64,000 nt of DNA from Pantoea vagans (GTDB lineage: Bacteria > Pseudomonadota > Gammaproteobacteria > Enterobacterales > Enterobacteriaceae), in assembly GCF_001506165.1 (NCBI RefSeq), contig NZ_CP011427.1:1798001-1862000 (forward strand). Direction: 5' to 3'. The translations under genes and the position numbers were made by a program. Below, one piece after another: positions 19,631-27,249 of this stretch. The notes beneath the pieces were generated by a model. The model was not told the DNA's origin. It did no database searches and saw only the letters and a program-made list of their open reading frames with translations. Positions within the stretch are counted from its first letter, which is position 1, and every line of letters begins with the position of its first letter.

Positions 19631-19777
19631 ATGCGAGAACTGATTGCCAGCGAACCTATCCCAACCGATCCACCACCGATTCCCGAACCGATCCCTCATC
19701 CCCAGCCGATTCCGCAACCGGATCCGCCATACGACCCTGAGTTTCCACCGATTATCGATCCGCCTCCCCATCGTTAA
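19631..19777 (+). CDS. Proline-rich small protein (YnaL-like)
   Basis: A 48-residue reading frame starts at ATG 19631 behind AAGGAG (19619-19624, 6 nt spacing). It reads MRELIASEPIPTDPPPIPEP and then further PxP, PQP and DPP repeats to the end at PPPHR. About 20 residues are proline, so it should be extended and unfolded. There is no signal peptide or membrane segment. It lies between fnrS and ttcA, with a terminator right after the stop. From memory it resembles a family annotated as proline-rich small protein YnaL; I could not check this. Function unknown. Confidence 0.75.
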   Translation: MRELIASEPIPTDPPPIPEPIPHPQPIPQPDPPYDPEFPPIIDPPPHR

Positions 19778-19780
19778 TAA

Positions 19781-19812
19781 AAAAGGCGCAGAGCCAAAGC
19801 GCTGCGCCTTTT
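19781..19812. terminator. Bidirectional terminator (small protein/ttcA)
   Basis: GGCGCAG (19785-19791) and CTGCGCC (19802-19808) form a perfect 7-bp stem with A and T runs at the two ends, serving both convergent genes. Confidence 0.88.
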
Positions 19813-19828
19813 CATGACCGGAATACGG

Positions 19829-20764
19829 TTACTTAATCTCTAATACATCCAGTCGCACGCTGAGTTCAGCAGCGTCTTCGTCTTCTGGCTGCCAGCCAGC
19901 AGGTTGTGTTGGCAGGGTTTCCCGGTCAAAACCAATATCGCCGCCGTTCACCACTTCATCGCCGTGCTTAATGCCTTTGAAGTCGAACAGATTGATGTCG
20001 GCCATATGCGAAGGCACGATGTTCTGCATCGCGCTAAACATGGTCTCAATGCGGCCAGGATAACGCTTATCCCAGTCACGCAGCATATCGGCCACGACCT
20101 GACGTTGCAGGTTAGGCTGGGAGCCACACAGGTTGCACGGGATAATCGGATACTGACGCGCTTCGGCAAAGCGGATAATGTCTTTCTCACGGCAGTAGGC
20201 CAGCGGGCGGATCACAATATGCTTGCCATCATCACTCATCAGCTTTGGCGGCATGCCTTTCATTTTTCCGCCGTAGAACATGTTCAGGAACAGCGTCTGC
20301 AAAATATCGTCGCGATGATGACCGAGCGCAATCTTGGTACAACCCAACTCGGTGGCAGTGCGGTAAAGAATGCCGCGACGCAGACGTGAGCAGAGTGAAC
20401 AGGTGGTTTTGCCTTCTGGAATTTTCTCTTTAACGATGGAGTAGGTGTCTTCGTTAACGATCTGGTACTCAACGCCTAATTCATCCAGATACGCGGGCAG
20501 AATGTGCGCCGGGAAGCCGGGTTGTTTCTGATCGAGATTCACCGCCACCAGCGAAAAGTTCACCGGTGCGCTCTGCTGCAAATTACGCAGAATTTCCAGC
20601 ATGGTGTAGCTGTCTTTCCCACCAGACAGGCAAACCATGATGCGATCGCCTTCTTCAATCATGTTGAAATCGGCAATGGCTTCACCCACGTTACGACGCA
20701 GGCGCTTCTGAAGCTTGTTCAGGTTGTATTGTTCTTTTTTGGTTACTTCTTGATTTTCTGACAT
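19829..20764 (-). CDS. ttcA: tRNA 2-thiocytidine biosynthesis protein TtcA
   Basis: PP-loop ATPase with an Fe-S cluster that thiolates cytidine 32 of certain tRNAs. ATG 20764 ([12 protein letters not shown]) gives 311 residues as in E. coli; a GTG three codons upstream is the alternative. The PP-loop is SGGKDS, and cluster-binding Cys pairs are CSLC and CNLC. In E. coli the ttcA gene is the attachment site of the Rac prophage; here the gene is whole and no phage genes lie beside it. A hairpin (20804-20820) lies in its leader. Confidence 0.97.
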   Translation of the reverse strand: MSENQEVTKKEQYNLNKLQKRLRRNVGEAIADFNMIEEGDRIMVCLSGGKDSYTMLEILRNLQQSAPVNFSLVAVNLDQKQPGFPAHILPAYLDELGVEYQIVNEDTYSIVKEKIPEGKTTCSLCSRLRRGILYRTATELGCTKIALGHHRDDILQTLFLNMFYGGKMKGMPPKLMSDDGKHIVIRPLAYCREKDIIRFAEARQYPIIPCNLCGSQPNLQRQVVADMLRDWDKRYPGRIETMFSAMQNIVPSHMADINLFDFKGIKHGDEVVNGGDIGFDRETLPTQPAGWQPEDEDAAELSVRLDVLEIK

Positions 20765-21045
20765 TATTTTCACGCTTGAGAGTGAAGGTAAGGGCCGTTA
20801 GCGGCTGAAAAAGCTTCAGCGGCAATAAACCCCTCTAACATGAGTGCGTATGGTACGGATTGCGGGCGCGAATGCCAGATCTGATGTGATCTCTTTTTAC
20901 GCCGCCGCATCTGATGCTTGCGATAAAAGCGCACACTTTGCCAGAACAATCTGCCCATTTATTGATCTGGGTAAAGATTAGACACCTTCGCGCCTGACAG
21001 GATGGATGCAGAGTTTTTTTAGTTTCTAAAGGTGAGGAGAGGCAA

Positions 21046-21246
21046 ATGCAAACGTACGACATGGTATTTGAAGAAGCGTGCCGGTTAGTCGGGCAGTGCT
21101 ATCTGGAGCTGGCTCAGCGCGGATCCGCAACAGAAAAAGAGGTGGTAGCGACTGAATTGCGTAACCTGCAACTGCGCTACCGTGAGTTGACCGGTTCACC
21201 TAATCGCGCTGTGGAGATGGCGATTATCCAACTGAATCCGTGTTGA
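21046..21246 (+). CDS. Small protein, possibly DUF2767/FumD-like
   Basis: A 66-residue protein with a strong ribosome site (GGTGAGGAGAGG before ATG 21046). It begins MQTYDMVFEEACRLVGQCYL and is predicted largely helical, with no signal or membrane segment. The EEACRLVGxxxLELxxRG pattern weakly recalls the DUF2767 family that includes E. coli FumD; this is from memory and uncertain. It is convergent with nifJ, with a 47-bp gap, and preceded by about 280 bp of non-coding DNA that also serves ttcA. Confidence 0.7.
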   Translation: MQTYDMVFEEACRLVGQCYLELAQRGSATEKEVVATELRNLQLRYRELTGSPNRAVEMAIIQLNPC

Positions 21247-21293
21247 TGTGTGGGGGGCGAGCTAAGGCACGCCCCTTTGGTCAATGGCTTTAG

Positions 21294-24200
21294 CTACTCA
21301 CTTTTCTCCGCTTTACCGGCCATTTCCGCCAGTCGTTGATAACGCTGACTGGCGGCTTCGGTGGCATCATGCCACAGCTGCGTGGCGGCTTCGGGATCTC
21401 GGGTTTGCAACTGACGGAAGCGCTGTTCATTCATCAGCGCCTGCTCCAGTTCCGATGTCGGTGGACGCGAATCCAGCGACAGTGCGGCTTTTCCTTGTTC
21501 GGCGCGCCGAGGATCGTAACGATACAGTGGCCAGAATCCGCTGGTGGTCAACAGACGCATCTGTTCATGACTGTAAGCCAGATCGTAGCCGTGCTCCTCA
21601 CAGGGACTGTAGGCGATGATCAAGGAAGGGCCTGGCCAGGCTTCCGCTTCCTGAATCGCTTTCACCGTTTGGTTGAGCTGCGCACCGAGTGAAATCTGCG
21701 CCACATACACATGCCCGTACAACAGCGTAGACATCCCCAGGTCTTTGCGCGCTTTGCGTTTACCTTGCTCACCAAACTTGGTCACGGCACCGAGCGGCGT
21801 GGCTTTGGATGCTTGCCCGCCGGTGTTGGAGTAGCACTGCGTATCGAGCACCAGCACATTGACGTTCTCGTTCAGGCTCATCACATGATCCAGTCCGCCA
21901 TAGCCGATGTCATATGCCCAGCCATCGCCCCCAATTAACCATACCGATTTCTCAACCAGCGCATCCGCAATCTCTCGCAATTCGCCCGCTTCAGGTGAGG
22001 GCAAAAGTTTCAGCTGTGCTCGCAGCTGGTCAATCTGTTCACGGCGCACAGATGTCGTGACATTGTCACCTTTTAGCTCCTCCACCAGAGGCGCAGATAA
22101 TTGCGGTGCGCACTGTTCCAGCAGGCGCAGCGCGCGTTGTTTTTGTTGATCCACACTCAGGCGGAAGCCGAGGCCGAACTCAGCGTTATCTTCAAACAGC
22201 GAATTTGCCCACGCTGGACCGCGCCCTTCGGCATTCGTGGTATAAGGCGTTGAAGGCAGATTTCCGCCATAAATGGATGAACAGCCAGTGGCGTTGGCGA
22301 TCAGTAAGCGATCGCCATACAGCTGGGTCAGCAACTTAATATAGGGCGTTTCTCCGCAACCGGAACAGGCTCCGGAATACTCGAACAAAGGCGTGATCAA
22401 CTGCGAGGTGCGGATATCAATGCGCTCCAGCTGCTCAGCGGTGATCTCCGGCAAGGCGAGAAACGCATCGTAATTCACTTTCTCGACTTCGACATGCTCA
22501 AGACGCGACTGCATATTGATGGCTTTGATTTCGGGATGCTGTCGGTCGCTGGCGGGACACACCTCCACACACAGGTTGCAGCCGGTACAATCTTCAGGCG
22601 CGACCTGCAGGACATATTTTTGCCCGCGCATATCGCGTGATTTCACATCCAGTGAGGCGAGTGTGTCTGGCGTTGACGCTAACGCTTCTGGTACCACCAC
22701 TTTGGCACGGATCGCCGAATGCGGGCAGGCGGCCACGCAATGGTTACATTGAGTGCAGAGATCGGGCTGCCAGATGGGAATCGCTTCCGCGATATTGCGC
22801 TTTTCCCATTGCGTGGTGCCCACCGGCCAGGTGCCGTCTGGCGGCAGGGCCGACACCGGCAGCTTGTCACCCAGGCCAGCCAGCATGGCGGCGGTGACCG
22901 TTTTGACGAAATCGGGCGCGCTGTCGGAAACCACCGGTGGACGATGCGGGCTGCGGCTGTCGACGGGCTGCAGCGGCACGGCCTCCAGCGCTTGTTGTGC
23001 CATCGCCAGTGCCTGCCAGTTGCGTTGTACTAACGCTTCGCCTTTGCTGCTGTAACTGCGTGCGATGGCATTTTGCAGTTCGGTCAGCGCGCTGTCGCCG
23101 GGCAGAATTTGGGTCAGCTGGAAGAAGGCCATTTGCATCACGGTATTGATGCGCGCGCCTAACTGGCATTCACGCGCAATGCGGGCGGCATTGATCACAT
23201 AGAAACGCGCCTGTTTTTCATTGAGCTGGCTTTGCACCTCTTGCGGCAAACGTGACCAGACTTCATCCGCGGCATAAGGCGTGTTGAGCAGGAAAATCCC
23301 GCCGGGTTTGAGCTGATCGAGCATCGAATACTTATCGATAAATTGCAGCTGATGACAGCCGATGAAATCAGCCTGCTGCACCAGATAAGCTGACTGAATC
23401 GGGTGTTCACTGACGCGTAAATGCGAAACCGTCAGACCGCCGGCTTTTTTCGAATCGTAGACGAAATAGCCCTGAACATGCCACGGCGTCGCGTTGCCGA
23501 TGATCTTCAGGTTATTTTTACTGGCGCTGACGCTGCCATCGCTACCTAACCCATAGAAGAGGGCCTGCAGCCGCGCGCGGTTGGGCACGATGTTGCTTTC
23601 CATCGGTAAAGAAAGATGGGTGACATCATCGTAAATCCCGACGGTAAAACGGGATGGCGGCTTATCGCGCTGCAGGGCGCGGAACACGGCTAGCACTGCA
23701 TCAGGCGCAAATTCTTTTGACGACAACCCATAACGCCCACCAATCACTTTGGGCAGCGTCGGGCGCTCGCCACAACTGAAGGCTTCTGCCAACGCTGTCA
23801 TCACATCGAGAAACAGCGGCTCACCGAGGGCGCCAGGCTCCTTGGTTCGGTCCAGTACAGCCAGGCGCTGAACTGAAGCAGGCAAGGTTTTGATTAGATG
23901 CGCAGCAGAGAATGGGCGATAGAGGCGAACCTTCACCAGACCCACCTTGTCACCGCGTTGCAGAAGGGTATCAATCGCTTCTTCGGCAGTGCCGCAGCCA
24001 GAGCCCATCATCACGATCACGCGGTCAGCTTGTGGGTGACCGTAGTACTCGAAAGGCTGATAGTGGCGGCCGGTTTCCGCGCCAAAGGCGACCATTGCTG
24101 TTTCAACATGGCCGGTACAGGCGTCATACCAGCGGTTGGTGGCTTCGCGAGACTGGAAATAGGTATCCGGATTCGCGGAGGTACCGCGTATTGAAGGATG

Positions 24201-24821
24201 GTCGGGCGTTAACGCACGCGCACGGTGGCCAGCAATCGCTTCGGCAGGCATCAGCGCTTGTAGGGTTTCATCGCTGATCGGGACAATTTTGTTGATCTCG
24301 TGCGAGGTACGGAAACCGTCAAAGAAGTGAATAAAGGGCACGCGGCTATAGAGCGACGCCATCTGGGAAATCAGCGCGAAGTCTTGCGCTTCCTGCACGC
24401 TGGAAGCGCACAGTTGGGCACAACCGGTCTGGCGTACTGCCATCACATCAGAGTGATCGCCAAAAATAGAGAGTGCGTGGGTGGCCACAGTACGCGCCGC
24501 CACGTGCAAGACAAACGGCGTCAGTTGACCCGCCAGCTTGTACAGTGTGGGGATCATCAACAGCAAACCTTGCGAGGAGGTAAAGGTGGTGGAGAGTGCG
24601 CCGGTTTGTAAGGCACCATGGACGGTAGCAATTGCGCCACCTTCGGATTGCATCTCGACCACGCGCGGGACATCGCCCCAGATGTTGCGGCGCCCTTCGC
24701 CTGACCAGCTGTCTGCCAGTTCCGCCATAGTGGAACTGGGGGTGATGGGATAGATGGCGATCACTTCACTGGTGCGGAAAGCGACCGAAGCCACTGCGCC
24801 ATTGCCGTCGACGGTAATCAT
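21294..24821 (-). CDS. nifJ: Pyruvate:ferredoxin/flavodoxin oxidoreductase (NifJ/YdbK)
   Basis: Thiamine-diphosphate enzyme that oxidises pyruvate to acetyl-CoA and CO2, passing electrons to ferredoxin or flavodoxin. It is oxygen-sensitive and useful anaerobically or under oxidative stress. The product has 1175 residues, full family length. Domains in order: pyruvate-binding domain (IYPITPSSTMAE near 21), gamma domain (about 420-620), two 4Fe-4S ferredoxin motifs (CTQCNHCVAACP and CTGCNLCVEVCP, about 685-755), and the C-terminal TPP domain with further cluster Cys (SGACSGCGETPY) and GDGWAYDIGYGG. It is single and full length; other nif genes are not present here. Confidence 0.96.
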   Translation of the reverse strand: MITVDGNGAVASVAFRTSEVIAIYPITPSSTMAELADSWSGEGRRNIWGDVPRVVEMQSEGGAIATVHGALQTGALSTTFTSSQGLLLMIPTLYKLAGQLTPFVLHVAARTVATHALSIFGDHSDVMAVRQTGCAQLCASSVQEAQDFALISQMASLYSRVPFIHFFDGFRTSHEINKIVPISDETLQALMPAEAIAGHRARALTPDHPSIRGTSANPDTYFQSREATNRWYDACTGHVETAMVAFGAETGRHYQPFEYYGHPQADRVIVMMGSGCGTAEEAIDTLLQRGDKVGLVKVRLYRPFSAAHLIKTLPASVQRLAVLDRTKEPGALGEPLFLDVMTALAEAFSCGERPTLPKVIGGRYGLSSKEFAPDAVLAVFRALQRDKPPSRFTVGIYDDVTHLSLPMESNIVPNRARLQALFYGLGSDGSVSASKNNLKIIGNATPWHVQGYFVYDSKKAGGLTVSHLRVSEHPIQSAYLVQQADFIGCHQLQFIDKYSMLDQLKPGGIFLLNTPYAADEVWSRLPQEVQSQLNEKQARFYVINAARIARECQLGARINTVMQMAFFQLTQILPGDSALTELQNAIARSYSSKGEALVQRNWQALAMAQQALEAVPLQPVDSRSPHRPPVVSDSAPDFVKTVTAAMLAGLGDKLPVSALPPDGTWPVGTTQWEKRNIAEAIPIWQPDLCTQCNHCVAACPHSAIRAKVVVPEALASTPDTLASLDVKSRDMRGQKYVLQVAPEDCTGCNLCVEVCPASDRQHPEIKAINMQSRLEHVEVEKVNYDAFLALPEITAEQLERIDIRTSQLITPLFEYSGACSGCGETPYIKLLTQLYGDRLLIANATGCSSIYGGNLPSTPYTTNAEGRGPAWANSLFEDNAEFGLGFRLSVDQQKQRALRLLEQCAPQLSAPLVEELKGDNVTTSVRREQIDQLRAQLKLLPSPEAGELREIADALVEKSVWLIGGDGWAYDIGYGGLDHVMSLNENVNVLVLDTQCYSNTGGQASKATPLGAVTKFGEQGKRKARKDLGMSTLLYGHVYVAQISLGAQLNQTVKAIQEAEAWPGPSLIIAYSPCEEHGYDLAYSHEQMRLLTTSGFWPLYRYDPRRAEQGKAALSLDSRPPTSELEQALMNEQRFRQLQTRDPEAATQLWHDATEAASQRYQRLAEMAGKAEKSE

Positions 24822-24958
24822 AAAACGTCCTTTGCTGAGCCTGGAAACCCATAAAATTTACGGGGGTAATGATTCAGTTTAGCAAAGCGCAGGGGCGGGA
24901 CTTTTTCATCTGTGTGGTGTCTGAGGATGAACGCACAGACATCTAAGGTTGCTGTTTT

Positions 24959-25615
24959 TTACATCATCTCAAGTGACTGAACGCCTTTGATTTCCATCAC
25001 TTTGTCATAAATGGTATGGATAGGCGCATTGCGTGACAATGTCACCTCAACGCTCAATTCACAGAGACCGTTCTCTTCATCCCGATTGACCACTGCGATA
25101 TGGCCATAGCGCAGGTTTTCGCGCTGCATCACCAGCAGCACCAGTGGCACACTTTTCGGTTTAAGGTGAACCAACAGCGTGTGATGGCGGCCAATCAACC
25201 AGTGACTGATGCGGCGGAAGGTTTCTAGCACCACCAGCGCCAGCACCGTGCCGTAGATACCGATTTCGTACATTCCGCTACCAATCACCAGGCCAATCGC
25301 GGCGGTGACCCATAATCCGGCGGCAGTGGTTAAACCTTTGACGATCTGTTTTTGGATGATGATGGTACCTGCACCGAGGAAGCCCATCCCGCTCACCACC
25401 TGCGCGGCAATACGGCTGGGATCGAGTGCCACATGGTCGCTGTTGAGCATGTCAGAGAAGCCGTATTTGGAGACCAGCATAAACATCGCGCTGCCAATAC
25501 CGACCAGAATATGGGTGCGCAGCCCGGCTTCTTTGGCGCGCATCTGGCGCTCCAGGCCAATCAACCCACCGAGAATCCCGGCGAGAGCGATACGGATAAG
25601 CATGTCCGTTAACAT
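24959..25615 (-). CDS. MgtC-family membrane protein (YhiD-like)
   Basis: 218 residues. The N-terminal half has four to five transmembrane helices typical of the MgtC/SapB family (GILGGLIGLERQMRAKEAGL, and VVSGMGFLGAGTIIIQ). The C-terminal cytoplasmic domain of about 80 residues is ACT-like. MgtC proteins inhibit the F-ATPase and help survival in low Mg2+ or in macrophages. Relatives with this short form, such as YhiD, are of unknown role, so I assign the family only. AGGAGG before the ATG is near-perfect. It sits between nifJ and a YdbJ-like gene, where E. coli has none. I see no Mg2+-sensing leader in the 187 bp upstream. Confidence 0.85.
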   Translation of the reverse strand: MLTDMLIRIALAGILGGLIGLERQMRAKEAGLRTHILVGIGSAMFMLVSKYGFSDMLNSDHVALDPSRIAAQVVSGMGFLGAGTIIIQKQIVKGLTTAAGLWVTAAIGLVIGSGMYEIGIYGTVLALVVLETFRRISHWLIGRHHTLLVHLKPKSVPLVLLVMQRENLRYGHIAVVNRDEENGLCELSVEVTLSRNAPIHTIYDKVMEIKGVQSLEMM

Positions 25616-25802
25616 GGTTCCTCCTGGCTATTGATAAATCGCGATCTTTTGTCGCGAAAAGGATAATTGCGTTCAATCAGGATAATTCTGCTTGCAAAGG
25701 GTGATAAAAAATTTTGTAAAAAGCTGTGTCGCCTATCGACCCCTGATGGGACCTGACATATGCTGGTGGTTCTTTTACGCCCAACTCCCCGGAGCCCGAC
25801 CG

Positions 25803-26075
25803 ATGAAAGCCGCTACCTTACTGCTGGCCGGTGCAGCGCTGTTACTTTCTGCCTGCAGCAGCAACAGTGATAACGAACCACCGCAACAGGCGACCGCTGC
25901 ACACGTGCCATCCCATGTGGTCATGGCTTCTCTGGCTGAAGTGAATTGCAGTAATGCCGGGGGATCGCTGGCCTTCTCACGTCAGTTAGATGGTTCGCGT
26001 ATTGGTATGTGCCAACTGGCGAATGGGCGTCGCTGCGACGAACAGGCGCTGATGGGTGGACGTTGCGCCCGCTAA
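25803..26075 (+). CDS. ydbJ: YdbJ-type DUF333 lipoprotein
   Basis: 90 residues. A lipoprotein signal ends in the lipobox LLSAC (Cys about 18), so it is anchored in the envelope. The rest is a DUF333 domain with the Cys pattern EVNCSNAGGSL-GMCQLANGRRCDEQAL-GGRC. An upstream in-frame start would put 37 residues ahead of the signal, so I chose ATG 25803. It converges on ldhA. In E. coli ydbJ also lies near ldhA, together with hslJ; hslJ is absent here. Function unknown. Confidence 0.85.
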   Translation: MKAATLLLAGAALLLSACSSNSDNEPPQQATAAHVPSHVVMASLAEVNCSNAGGSLAFSRQLDGSRIGMCQLANGRRCDEQALMGGRCAR

Positions 26076-26091
26076 CGCAGGCGCAAGACGA

Positions 26092-27084
26092 TTAAGCTTT
26101 CACTTGATTCGGGCTGGTCTCACCGCGTTCAAGCTGTTGCAGATTGCTGAGCGTGGTTTCTGAAATTGCCGTCAACGCTTCGGCGGTCAGGAACGCCTGA
26201 TGCCCGGTGAATAACACGTTATGACAGGCTGACAAACGGCGGAAGATGTCGTCCTGAATCACATCATTCGACTTGTCCTCAAAGAACAAGTCGCGCTCGT
26301 TTTCATACACATCCATCCCGAGTGAACCGATCTTTTGCTGTTTCAATGCATCAATAGCCGCTTGGGAGTCAATCAGGCCGCCGCGGCTGGTATTGATGAT
26401 CATCACGCCATCTTTCATTTGACTGAATGCCTGCGCATTGAGCAGATGATGATTCTCGGGTGTCAGTGGGCAGTGCAGCGTAATCACATCGGATTGCGCA
26501 AACAGCGTTTTCAAATCCACATACTCCGCACCCAACTCCAGGGCAGTGTCGCTGGGATAGGGATCGAACGCCAGCAGCCGCATACCAAACCCTTTCAATA
26601 TGCGCATGGCCGCCACACCGATTTTGCCGGTGCCTACTACTCCTGCGGTTTTGCCATGCATATTGAAACCGGTTAAACCATCCAGTGAGAAGTTGGCATC
26701 ACGCGTGCGTTGATAAGCGCGATGGATACGTCGGTTGAGCGTCATCATCAGCCCGACAGCATGTTCTGCTACCGCTTCCGGGGAATAGGCTGGCACGCGA
26801 ACCACCTGAAGACCCAGCGCAGCCGCCGCTGCAAGATCGACGTTATTGAAACCCGCACAGCGCAGCGCGATATATTTCACGCCCAATGCGGCCAGCTCTT
26901 CCAGCACCGCTTTACTGCCATCATCATTGACAAAAATGCACACCGCATCGCAGCCCGCTGCGTTTTTTGCCGTCGCCTCGCTGAGCAGGAAATCGAAAAA
27001 CTCCAGCTCAAATCCATAGCGAGCATTGACGTGTTCAAGGTATTTCTGGTCGTAGTGTTTGGTGCTGTAAACCGCAACTTTCAT
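26092..27084 (-). CDS. ldhA: D-lactate dehydrogenase LdhA (fermentative)
   Basis: NADH-dependent reduction of pyruvate to D-lactate in mixed-acid fermentation; cytosolic. ATG 27084 (MKVAVYSTKHYD) gives 330 residues, the E. coli length; a longer frame upstream adds 39 residues that do not fit the family. It has the NAD-binding GTGKIG motif (about 152-157), the INTSRGG segment, a catalytic Arg/Glu pair and catalytic His in TGHQAFLT near 296. It is divergent from ydbH. Confidence 0.97.
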   Translation of the reverse strand: MKVAVYSTKHYDQKYLEHVNARYGFELEFFDFLLSEATAKNAAGCDAVCIFVNDDGSKAVLEELAALGVKYIALRCAGFNNVDLAAAAALGLQVVRVPAYSPEAVAEHAVGLMMTLNRRIHRAYQRTRDANFSLDGLTGFNMHGKTAGVVGTGKIGVAAMRILKGFGMRLLAFDPYPSDTALELGAEYVDLKTLFAQSDVITLHCPLTPENHHLLNAQAFSQMKDGVMIINTSRGGLIDSQAAIDALKQQKIGSLGMDVYENERDLFFEDKSNDVIQDDIFRRLSACHNVLFTGHQAFLTAEALTAISETTLSNLQQLERGETSPNQVKA

Positions 27085-27249
27085 TGTTTCGCTCCTGAAA
27101 AATGCACTGTCGGTATCACAACAGGATAACGTTTTCCGCGTCACTTTGCTGTTCTTCAGCCAGGCTATTAAGCTAACACCTTCATTTGCCGGGCATAACA
27201 TGACATCATCACTGTCAGGATTGCGTAAAGAACAGGAAAGTTAACTGCC

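Noticed and set aside
19450..19740. 96-codon plus-strand frame across fnrS
   Set aside because: It covers the FnrS RNA and its terminator and is out of frame with the better-supported proline-rich gene at 19631.
19829..20764. Possible prophage attachment at ttcA, as for Rac in E. coli
   Set aside because: ttcA is intact and no integrase, repeat of its 3' end or phage gene is adjacent.
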